In this document: piece after piece, positions 1 through 5,772 of the stretch
How the letters are laid out: each line of letters opens with the position of its first letter
Position numbering within the stretch: the first letter of the stretch is position 1
Assembly (NCBI GenBank): GCA_002492415.1
Contig: DKYK01000020.1
Location: 1-5,861 of the forward strand
From: Christensenella sp. UBA7102
Lineage (GTDB): Bacteria; Bacillota; Clostridia; Christensenellales; UBA1750
DNA: 5,861 nt
Reading direction: 5' to 3'
The notes under the pieces: model-generated
Told to the model about the DNA's origin: nothing
Database searches by the model: none
The model's input: the letters and a program-made list of their open reading frames with translations, nothing else
Position numbers and translations under genes: made by a program

Positions 1-2745
1 TTCTTTGGACAGCGCATATCCCGCTGGCGCTCTCTTCTCGATGACCTCACACGCGCCAGCCGGCACCTTGAAGAGGGTGATGTTTCCTGATTTGGGAATC
101 GTCAGGTTCTCGCTGCCATTGGAAATGACTTCAAAGGTATCCGCCTTGCCCAGCACCGGGGAGAACCTGAGAAGATCGCCGTTTTCACTCTTTATGTTGA
201 ACACGGCCCCTGCAATCGTTTGCCGCGTATCCGCGTCCACCTTGGTGATGCGCAACGCCAGCATTTCATCCTGCATCGTGACCGTTGCGGGCGCAGTGGA
301 GGTGCTGGACTCTGAAACCGTTATGGACACATCTTTGGCCAATGCATAGCCCTCTACGGCGCTAGTTTCGCTGATGGCATACTTGCCGGGATTGATGTGC
401 GCAATCGTCGCACTCCCATCCTTGGTGGTAAAAGTAACTTCTCCGCTTGGATCCGGCGTGTACACGCCCTCCGAAACCTTTCTCAGCTTCACCACGTTCC
501 CGTCTGCGTCTTTCAGGCTGAACGTACAGCCGTCCAGCGCCGCTCCTTTTTCCGCATCCACCTTGTGGAACTCCAATGCCAGCGGCATATCCTGCATCGC
601 AATGCGCACGGGGTTTGCAGCGCCATCTTCCCCGCTCATCGCAAACTGGCGTGGATTTTCTTTGGTATACCCCTCCGGCGCACTCACTTCCTCCACGGTG
701 TAGCTCCCGCTCGGCAGATAGCGGATGCTGGCCTCGCCCTTTTTCGTGGTGAAGGTCTCCTGTCCGTCTGGGCTGGGTTTGTAATCTCCTTCATCCACTT
801 TGCTCAGCTTCACGACCGCACCGCTTTCGTCCAACAAACGGAATGTCGCGCCGTCCAGCGGTTCCCGTGTAGCCGCATCGGACTTGGTCAGAATGAGCAC
901 GGTAGGGTCGTTCTCTACCTGCACTCTTGCCGGTTCGGACAGACCATTTTCCGCTGCGACCATCACCTGAATGGGTTCCGGCTGCGTATATCCGGCCTGT
1001 GGTTCTTCTTCCAGCGTGTAAACGCCAGTGGGGAGGTAGTGCACCGTCGCCTTGCCACCCGCGCCCGTGACAAGCGCATCACCCTGCGCTGTTCGGTCAT
1101 AGACATACACGCCATCCGCAGTCTTTCGCAACGTCACGCGCGCACCCTGCGCATCCTTGAGCACAAACCGCACGCCCGGCAGCGCTGCGCCAGTGTACCC
1201 ATCCGTCTTAGTCAGCTCCAACGTCAGCGGCTCGTTGGTGATGGTGATGTCCGCCTTCACAGTCAGTTCAAACCGGGGGCTCGCATCCAGATCCGCATAC
1301 CCCTTATGCGCAGATTCCGCAACGGCGTAGCTTCCCTGTGGCAGGCCGAGGATCTTCGCCTGGCCGTTCTCATCCGTGAAAAAGTACGCGCTGCCCTGTG
1401 CGTCCGGGCGGTACACGCCATCTGTGCCCTGCGTCAGCTTCACCCGCTCCCCGTTGCCATCCAGCAACGAAAACTGCATTCCAGCAAGCCTTTCCCCCGT
1501 CAGGCCGTCCTGCTTGGTGATGGTGATCTCCGTGGGCGCGTTATCGATGGTCACGGTTGCGCTCGCAGTTAACTGCAAGGTCTCCGGCGCTATGGCCGCG
1601 TAGCCGGGTGAGGGAGGGGTAACCTCGTTCAACGTGTAGTTCCCCGCCGTCAGCCCCTCGATGACCGCCGTGCCGCCGCTGGTGGTGAACTGCGTCACGC
1701 TACCTCCTGCGGTATACCGGCCCGCACCCGTCTGCGTCAGGCCCACAGAGTTGCCCGAAGCGTCCGTCAGCGCAAACACCGCTCCGTCCAGCGCTTCGCC
1801 CGTAGAGCCGTCTCGCTTATTGACCGTCAGCGACACCAGCTGCGGGCCGGTGATGGTCACGGTGCGCGTCTCGCCCACGCCGCTCCCACCGCCCAGCTGC
1901 ACCACCGCCACGGCCTGCGACGAGGCCGACGCGGGTTCGTACCAGTACAGCGTGACGCCGTTCCCGGCCCCGGCTGCCGCCTCGAAGCTCAACTGCACCG
2001 TCTGCCCCAGCAGCGACAGCGGCGCGGTCACGTCCAGCACGTCGTAGGCGCCGCCCGTGTAGCCCGACACGTTCACCTGCGAATTGCTGCGGCTGAGCGC
2101 ATAGCCGTCGGAACTGAGTACCTCGATGCGCGTGCGCAGCACATCCCCGTCCACCGTCCAGGTGGCCTCCCGCGGGGAGACGCGCACCGTACCGCCCCCG
2201 CCGCTGAGCACGTCGCCCGCCCGGGCATATCCAAGCAGCTCGAGGAAGAAGTCCCACGTCTGCTGCGCCGCGGTTCCCGACAGCGGATGGATGTGGCCCT
2301 TGTCCACCAGCATGAACTCATACCCCACGTCCGCAGACTCCTTCATCCAGGCGCGGATGGCATTCGCAGTGGCGTAATGCGCCTGCTCCTCGGTCAGGCC
2401 GCCGTTGTGGTTCGGGTATCCGTGGTCCACGATGGCCTGTATGCCCGTGACGGTATTCTGCCCCCACAGCGCCGACGCGTCAAAATCCGTGTACTCGGAA
2501 GACGACGACGGCGAGTCCTTCCTGTGCTCCAGGCAGTAGGCGACATTGCCCGTGGTCCTGTCGTAGTGATACGGCGTCTTGAGCGGGTTGTAACTTCCGC
2601 TACCGCCCAGCGCCTCGAAGTACTCCGGCCGCGACGCATCCGTGCCGATGGTGGTAGTCCCCGCCAGCGCGCCCACCGTCATGGGCAGCAGCAGCATAAC
2701 CGTCAGCACCAAGCACAGCAGCGCCCTGCATGCTCTGTGTTTCAT
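1..2745 (-). CDS. Secreted surface adhesin, thioester-like domain plus at least six SpaA/Cna-B repeats (3' end outside window)
   Basis: I translated the minus strand by hand from ATG at 2745 and found 915 codons with no stop before the window edge, so the C-terminus, where a sortase motif would be expected, is not visible. The start follows GGAGG with a 7-nt gap. Residues 1-28 form a signal peptide: basic MKHR, a Leu-rich core, and ALA before a likely cleavage after A28. Residues about 50-190 resemble the thioester domain of Gram-positive adhesins, with the expected Cys in YCLE (C71). The partner motif reads TANA (126-129) instead of TQxA. Residues about 196-303 look beta-rich. SpaA/Cna-B repeats follow at about 304-404, 405-505, 506-614, 615-721, 722-828 and 829 onward. 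Each complete repeat has an early Lys, an LxG.xF motif, a G.Y.(V/L).E motif and a closing strand ending in N or QD. These folds usually make internal Lys-Asn/Asp isopeptide bonds, giving a stiff stalk. Repeats five and six carry single Cys residues (C740, C899), which is unusual outside the cell. The 5' part is visibly GC-richer than the repeats. The overall class is clear; the ligand is unknown. Confidence 0.9.
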   Translation of the reverse strand, partial: MKHRACRALLCLVLTVMLLLPMTVGALAGTTTIGTDASRPEYFEALGGSGSYNPLKTPYHYDRTTGNVAYCLEHRKDSPSSSSEYTDFDASALWGQNTVTGIQAIVDHGYPNHNGGLTEEQAHYATANAIRAWMKESADVGYEFMLVDKGHIHPLSGTAAQQTWDFFLELLGYARAGDVLSGGGGTVRVSPREATWTVDGDVLRTRIEVLSSDGYALSRSNSQVNVSGYTGGAYDVLDVTAPLSLLGQTVQLSFEAAAGAGNGVTLYWYEPASASSQAVAVVQLGGGSGVGETRTVTITGPQLVSLTVNKRDGSTGEALDGAVFALTDASGNSVGLTQTGAGRYTAGGSVTQFTTSGGTAVIEGLTAGNYTLNEVTPPSPGYAAIAPETLQLTASATVTIDNAPTEITITKQDGLTGERLAGMQFSLLDGNGERVKLTQGTDGVYRPDAQGSAYFFTDENGQAKILGLPQGSYAVAESAHKGYADLDASPRFELTVKADITITNEPLTLELTKTDGYTGAALPGVRFVLKDAQGARVTLRKTADGVYVYDRTAQGDALVTGAGGKATVHYLPTGVYTLEEEPQAGYTQPEPIQVMVAAENGLSEPARVQVENDPTVLILTKSDAATREPLDGATFRLLDESGAVVKLSKVDEGDYKPSPDGQETFTTKKGEASIRYLPSGSYTVEEVSAPEGYTKENPRQFAMSGEDGAANPVRIAMQDMPLALEFHKVDAEKGAALDGCTFSLKDADGNVVKLRKVSEGVYTPDPSGEVTFTTKDGSATIAHINPGKYAISETSAVEGYALAKDVSITVSESSTSTAPATVTMQDEMLALRITKVDADTRQTIAGAVFNIKSENGDLLRFSPVLGKADTFEVISNGSENLTIPKSGNITLFKVPAGACEVIEKRAPAGYALSKE

Positions 2746-2782
2746 ACGCATTCCTCCGTTTTCTCTCCTTGGGTTTTTATGT

Positions 2783-2823
2783 AAAAGGGTCTACCAGAGA
2801 AGAAGTTTTCTTCTGGTAGACCC
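2783..2823 (-). terminator. Strong hairpin with short T-run in the adhesin leader (terminator or attenuator)
   Basis: Two perfect 12-bp arms (GGGTCTACCAGA at 2787-2798 and its complement at 2812-2823) can be lengthened by a further AGAA/TTCT pairing across a one-base bulge. On the minus strand the hairpin is followed by TTTT and then ACATAAAAA. It lies 46 bp beyond the parB stop, where an intrinsic terminator for parAB would sit. It also lies downstream of the adhesin promoter, about 14 nt from the expected transcript start. It could therefore end parAB transcripts, attenuate the adhesin transcript or protect its 5' end. The T-run is short, so termination may be partial. Confidence 0.7.
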
Positions 2824-2843
2824 ATACCAAAACAGGATAACCG

Positions 2844-2872
2844 AAAATACACGCTGAACCCGATTTTGTCAA
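2844..2872 (-). promoter_or_regulatory. Sigma-A-type promoter for the surface protein gene
   Basis: On the minus strand a perfect -35 TTGACA (2867-2872) is followed by a 17-bp spacer and a -10 TATTTT (2844-2849). The -35 box overlaps the parB stop codon TGA (2869-2871). Transcription should start near 2837, about 90 nt upstream of the ATG at 2745. The adhesin gene therefore probably has its own promoter and does not depend only on read-through from parAB. Confidence 0.8.
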
Positions 2873-3816
2873 CGTTCCCCACTTTCATGGGCTCTTTTTT
2901 GTTCTCTTGACCGTTGCCAAGAAGCAAGAAGCCTCAAAATTACAGCTTCCATTTCCTCGGGATTGGTTCCGCGCGGGAAGTATGGCGCAATTCTCTCCAC
3001 CTTGAGCGTCACCTTCTTTTTGAGCACGGGTTCTGTCAGCAGGATGGCCTCGATGGCGGATTCGTCTAGTTTGCCCAGCGAGGACAGTTTGTGCAGGTTC
3101 TGTGCCTGCGCCAGCGACGGCGACAGTTCGTCCCGCTCCATGATCGAGAACAGGATTGTCTGATTTTCCAGCGAAAGGTAAGATAGTTCCACCGCAGGAT
3201 TGAACGCCAGTCTGCCGCCGTCCACCATGTCCAAAAATGGCGGGATGAGTTCTGTCAGGCGAATATAACGCGAGATTTGTTTGTAGTTTTCGCCTGATTC
3301 ATCTGCCAACCTTTCCCTGGCTGTTTTTAACTTCGGGACAAATTGTCCCGAAGTTAAGTCTGACCGAAAGCCTTGATGTTTCATTGCCTCTAATTTCATC
3401 CGATATGCCCAAGCCTTCTCACTCGGCAGCAGCGTTTCCCTCTGCCGCAGGTTGGAATCCACCATGAGGATGGTCGCGGTATCGTCGTCCAGCTCACGCA
3501 CCGTCACCGGCACCTTGTCAAGTCCGGCGCGCTTTGCTGCTTCCACGCGGTTGTGTCCGGATACAATCTCATATCCCCCCGCGTCCAGCGGACGCACCAG
3601 CACGGGCATGAGCACGCCGTGTTCGCGGATGCTGTCCGTCAGCTCCTGCATCTTTTCATCCGTATAGAGATGAAAGGGGTGAGCCTCAAATGGATGCAGC
3701 TCGGAGACGGGCAGCGTATCAATCATGGGCAGCTCCGGCCCCTTGGGCACGGTGGGTTCAAACAGCTTATCTAGCGGCGTGAAGGGCACGTCGTTCGCGG
3801 TCGCGCGATCTTTCAT
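2869..3816 (-). CDS. parB: ParB/Spo0J-family partition protein
   Basis: This 315-aa protein belongs to the ParB/RepB/Spo0J family, whose members bind centromere-like parS sites and work with ParA to segregate DNA. The N-terminal ParB domain spans about residues 30-125. It includes the region around LTDSIREHGVLMPVLVRP (59-76) and the nucleotide-binding box GGYEIVSGHNRVEAAKRAG (80-98). That box has GHNR where chromosomal ParB usually has GERR, a variant I associate with ParB proteins of mobile elements. A central helix-turn-helix region follows (about 165-215, including YKQISRYIRL). The last 100 residues are charged and helical and are probably the dimerisation part. The ATG at 3816 follows GGGAGGTG with a 7-nt gap, so the 50-bp overlap with the end of parA is credible and the two genes are probably co-transcribed and translationally coupled. 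Residues 154-164 are encoded by a perfect 31-bp palindrome. The family call is firm; the DNA target is not known. Confidence 0.93.
   Translation of the reverse strand: MKDRATANDVPFTPLDKLFEPTVPKGPELPMIDTLPVSELHPFEAHPFHLYTDEKMQELTDSIREHGVLMPVLVRPLDAGGYEIVSGHNRVEAAKRAGLDKVPVTVRELDDDTATILMVDSNLRQRETLLPSEKAWAYRMKLEAMKHQGFRSDLTSGQFVPKLKTARERLADESGENYKQISRYIRLTELIPPFLDMVDGGRLAFNPAVELSYLSLENQTILFSIMERDELSPSLAQAQNLHKLSSLGKLDESAIEAILLTEPVLKKKVTLKVERIAPYFPRGTNPEEMEAVILRLLASWQRSREQKRAHESGER
3327..3357. repeat. Perfect 31-bp palindrome inside parB (candidate parS or operator)
   Basis: The 15-bp arm TTAACTTCGGGACAA (3327-3341) is exactly repeated in inverted form at 3343-3357 around a single base, A3342. 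It encodes residues 154-164 of ParB (LTSGQFVPKLK), between the N-terminal domain and the helix-turn-helix. No T-run follows on the minus strand (AAAAAC comes next), so it does not look like a terminator. It is not the Bacillus-type parS sequence. A dyad of this length is well suited to bind a dimer such as ParB itself, but that role is inference. Confidence 0.85.
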
Positions 3817-4591
3817 TATTAAGCACCTCCCTGGTCAGATTTGCATATGCAGCGGCCACCTTTCCGTCCGGGTCGTAGGCGAAGATGGACTTCCCCTTTG
3901 CGCTGCTCTCCGTCATGCGGATGGACGTGGGGATCTCGGTATCGAACACCTTGATGTACTCCCCGTAGTTCTCGCGCAGCTTCCCCACCAGATCGCGCGA
4001 AAACAGCGGTCTGCGGTCCATCATGGTCACGAGCACGCCCTCGATGCGCAGCTCCGGGTTCAGCTTGCGCTGCACGCGGTGAATGGTCTGGAACAGCATC
4101 TGCAACCCCGCCGTCGAGAAATACTGCGGCTGCGTCGGGATGAGCACAGAATCCGCCGCGGCCAGCGCGTTGACCGTCAGTATGTTCAGCGAGGGCATGC
4201 AGTCGATGAGTATGTAGTCGTACAACGGGCGCACGCTGTCGATGTACTGCCGCAGCACGCTCTCCCGCCCGAACTCGTTGAGCAAACTGGCCTCATATCC
4301 CGACAGTTGGATGGACGATGGAATCAAATCCACGCCCTCCGGATGCCGCAGAATGCCCTCACCCGGTTCAAGTGCTTGTTCGTTTGTCGTCTTGTACAGA
4401 AGTGTGGAAATGGTCGTGGTTTGTTCGTCCGGATTGGTCCAGCCCAGGCTCATGGTCAGGTTGGCCTGTGGATCCAGATCGATGAGCAGCACGCGGCCCC
4501 CGCGCCGCGCCAGCCCGACGCCGAGGTTCAGCGTCGTGCACGTCTTTCCCACGCCGCCCTTCTGGTTGGCAATGGCAATCACTTTGGTCAT
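3767..4591 (-). CDS. parA: ParA/Soj-family partition ATPase
   Basis: This 274-aa P-loop ATPase of the ParA/MinD group would bind DNA as an ATP dimer and move or position the ParB-DNA complex. The deviant Walker A motif KGGVGKT is at residues 11-17. The Walker A' motif LLIDLDPQAN is at 35-44, with the catalytic-type Asp at 40. Walker B YILID is at 126-130. The C-terminal signature region containing IPTSIRMTESSAKGKSIFAYDP lies at about 220-241. It has no N-terminal helix-turn-helix extension, so it is Soj-like and not a P1/F-type ParA that autorepresses. I chose ATG at 4591 because AAGGAG lies 7 nt upstream. An in-frame TTG two codons earlier (4597) is only one base from that ribosome binding site. 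The stop TAA is at 3767, inside parB. Length, motifs and partner are all normal for the family. Confidence 0.95.
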   Translation of the reverse strand: MTKVIAIANQKGGVGKTCTTLNLGVGLARRGGRVLLIDLDPQANLTMSLGWTNPDEQTTTISTLLYKTTNEQALEPGEGILRHPEGVDLIPSSIQLSGYEASLLNEFGRESVLRQYIDSVRPLYDYILIDCMPSLNILTVNALAAADSVLIPTQPQYFSTAGLQMLFQTIHRVQRKLNPELRIEGVLVTMMDRRPLFSRDLVGKLRENYGEYIKVFDTEIPTSIRMTESSAKGKSIFAYDPDGKVAAAYANLTREVLNNERSRDRERRALHAAR

Positions 4592-4612
4592 ATCCAAGCT
4601 CCTTTCCTATAA

Positions 4613-4650
4613 AACAAAGGACACCGCAAGCGCTTGCAGTGTCCTTTGTT
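4613..4650 (-). promoter_or_regulatory. Hairpin in the parA leader with a LacI/cre-like inner palindrome
   Basis: Twelve-bp perfect arms (AACAAAGGACAC at 4613-4624 and its complement at 4639-4650) enclose a second palindrome, GCAAGCGCTTGC (4626-4637). On the minus strand the hairpin is followed by TTTATAGG, and the parA ribosome binding site starts a few bases later. It could be an intrinsic terminator after the upstream HTH gene, an attenuator for parA, or a protein operator. The inner minus-strand sequence TGCAAGCGCTTGCG resembles the LacI/CcpA operator consensus TGNAANCGNTNNCA except at its last base. I see no clear separate promoter between 4598 and 4708. Confidence 0.65.
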
Positions 4651-4708
4651 CCATGTTCAAATTGTGTTTCCCGATACCAGTTCAATCACGACGGAAACGG
4701 TGAATTCC

Positions 4709-5344
4709 TTATTCAGCATCTTCCGTGGGTACGTCTAAACAGGCATCAGTCGTAGGATTACATTGTTGGTGATACTGAGCGATGATATACTTGTAATACG
4801 TCGTCTGGAGTGCACTGTAGTACATCCTTGGAGAAGCAAGGTACTGGATGAAATACTCTTTCGGGATGAGAAAACGACCTGAAATGCGAAAGGCTTTCAG
4901 CTTTCCGCTTCTGCACCACGCCTGCGCGGTGTCCTTGTAGCATCCTATAAAATCGACCACATCAGCGATCGTGAGCAGATCCGGCAGATCCCGCATTTCT
5001 CGTGCAAAGATGTCTGCTAAACGCTTCTCATTGTATTCGTGCGGTTCCTCTTTGCATTCTATGGGCTGTGTGCGCTTGTCTTTTTGCGTGGAATACCAGT
5101 TACTCTCGGCCCGGTACTTTTCCGGACAGATCTCGCGGTCATAGAGATAATTGATAACGTCTATGGTGTTTATGGTGTATCTTCTGGTTTTCTTTCCCGT
5201 GTCCTGGCATGGAACCAATCCGCTCTGAAGCAGGTACAGCGCGGTCGCCTTGCTGATGTGTGCTGCTCGGTAGAACTGTTCTTTGTTCATCGTCTTGGGG
5301 TACTTGTTCCTCAGTTCTTTGCAGTATATTCTGAGCTCTTCCAT
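4709..5344 (-). CDS. Tandem helix-turn-helix protein, excisionase/MerR-like
   Basis: This 211-aa protein has two predicted winged helix-turn-helix segments. The first, at about 19-66, includes NKEQFYRAAHISKATALYLL and the wing-like KTRRYTINTIDVINYL. The second, at about 121-169, has the typical excisionase layout: LLTIADVVDFIG, then TAQAWCRSGKLKAFRISG, then RFLIPKEYFIQYL. A charged linker joins them. The ATG at 5344 follows AGGTGG with an 8-nt gap. No signal peptide or membrane segment is seen. The gene starts 85 bp from the left repeat pair of the att-like region, which is where an excisionase (recombination directionality factor) or element regulator is often encoded. Its base composition is visibly more AT-rich than the genes to the left. 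It lies 117 bp upstream of parA in the same direction, so it may also regulate parA. DNA binding is well supported; the Xis role is inference because no integrase gene is in view. Confidence 0.85.
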   Translation of the reverse strand: MEELRIYCKELRNKYPKTMNKEQFYRAAHISKATALYLLQSGLVPCQDTGKKTRRYTINTIDVINYLYDREICPEKYRAESNWYSTQKDKRTQPIECKEEPHEYNEKRLADIFAREMRDLPDLLTIADVVDFIGCYKDTAQAWCRSGKLKAFRISGRFLIPKEYFIQYLASPRMYYSALQTTYYKYIIAQYHQQCNPTTDACLDVPTEDAE

Positions 5345-5428
5345 TCTTCAAACCACCTATCTGATTTGGCCAGCGACAGGTGTTATGCAATGTGAAAAAC
5401 TCGTAAAAAATCATCTAAAATCGCCCCG

Positions 5429-5450
5429 TAGTTCTCTCCTAGTTCTCTCC
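5429..5450. repeat. Tandem 11-bp direct repeat, left arm-type pair
   Basis: TAGTTCTCTCC occurs twice back to back (5429-5439 and 5440-5450). An 11-bp period places both copies on the same face of the helix, as in arm-type integrase sites. The pair lies 85 bp upstream of the HTH gene start, so binding here could also affect that gene's transcription. Confidence 0.75.
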
Positions 5451-5537
5451 AAATTGCTCATTTGGGTGTCATTTTCGTGAAAATCTGTCCAACGATTCGA
5501 ACTGCATATTTATGGGCTTTTCGCACCCATGTTCCAG

Positions 5538-5687
5538 AAAATCCCGTAAAACCGGCATTCTTCAAATGCTTCCAACTTCCAATATCTTCCGATAATTGCC
5601 GATACCTACTTTGACCCGACAATGACTCGAAATCATGGTCGCTATCTGGTAGCTCTGTTCTGAGAAGCCTTGACTTTACGGGGTTTT
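5538..5687. repeat. 13-bp inverted repeat bracketing the att-like core
   Basis: AAAATCCCGTAAA (5538-5550) matches the reverse complement of TTTACGGGGTTTT (5675-5687) at 12 of 13 positions. The two copies bracket the core, though its centre is about 17 bp off their midpoint. They might be binding sites for a directionality factor or host protein; chance is not excluded. Confidence 0.4.
5617..5641. other. Core-type recombination site with 7-bp overlap CTCGAAA
   Basis: The arms CGACAATGA (5617-5625) and TCATGGTCG (5633-5641) are inverted repeats matching at 8 of 9 positions around CTCGAAA (5626-5632). Seven bp between two inverted core sites is the classical geometry for lambda-type tyrosine recombinases. 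TGACTCGAAATCA (5623-5635) is identical to the anticodon stem-loop of the tRNA-Ser at 5803-5815, and tRNA anticodon loops are frequent integration targets. The rest of the tRNA gene is not duplicated here. Confidence 0.55.
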
Positions 5688-5717
5688 TCGGGTATTCGAA
5701 ACTTAACATTTTCCTTT

Positions 5718-5741
5718 GTTCTCCCCATCGGTTCTCCCCAT
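5718..5741. repeat. Direct repeat pair, right arm-type
   Basis: GTTCTCCCCAT occurs at 5718-5728 and again at 5731-5741 with a 13-bp period. It differs from the left pair in one base of the shared nonamer (GTTCTCYCC) and has the same orientation. It lies between the core and the tRNA-Ser, starting 76 bp after the core and ending 31 bp before the tRNA. Confidence 0.7.
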
Positions 5742-5772
5742 TTTCTGAGGTGCCTGATGATGAGATAAATAC

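Larger units (their letters stand above)
5429..5741. other. Candidate tyrosine-recombinase attachment region (attP-like)
   Basis: The stretch from 5345 to 5772 has no convincing protein gene. Within it, a core with inverted arms (5617-5641) is flanked by two copies of GTTCTCTCC on the left and two of GTTCTCCCC on the right, all in the same orientation. This is the layout of lambda-like and L5-like attP sites, where core-type sites bind the integrase catalytic domain and distant arm-type direct repeats bind its N-terminal domain. The left pair is 166 bp and the right pair 76 bp from the core. Apart from a 13-bp inverted repeat described separately and short hairpins, I see nothing else in the stretch. 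The interpretation rests on layout alone because no integrase is present to match it to. Confidence 0.55.

Noticed and set aside
397..1572. A 391-codon plus-strand open frame
   Set aside because: It lies entirely opposite the adhesin gene and is rich in Arg, His and Gln, with no recognisable domain. It is the expected shadow of a GC-rich antisense gene, and the minus-strand frame has clear repeats and a signal peptide.
1817..2639. Minus-strand frames at 1817-2257, 2073-2321 and 2394-2639
   Set aside because: They are out-of-frame readings of the same strand as the adhesin N-terminus, Arg/Gly-rich artefacts of high GC content.
2749..2751. An in-frame ATG two codons before the adhesin start
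   Set aside because: It lies one base from GGAGG, so the ATG at 2745 with a 7-nt gap is the better start.
4595..4597. TTG as the parA start codon
   Set aside because: It leaves only one base after the AGGAG ribosome binding site, while the ATG at 4591 has normal spacing.
3725..4612. A 295-codon plus-strand open frame
   Set aside because: It is antisense to parA, has low-complexity His/Arg/Gln composition and no family resemblance, whereas ParA on the other strand has all its ATPase motifs.
5471..5484. Short palindrome ATTTTC-GT-GAAAAT and a nearby ATGGG/CCCAT hairpin
   Set aside because: Both have 5-6 bp arms in AT-rich sequence and could be chance; neither is followed by a T-run or placed to suggest a role.
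5458..5709. An 83-codon minus-strand open frame in the att-like region
   Set aside because: It runs straight through the core and its inverted arms, has no recognisable domain, and no good ribosome binding site was seen before its start. It could be a small element gene, but nothing supports that.
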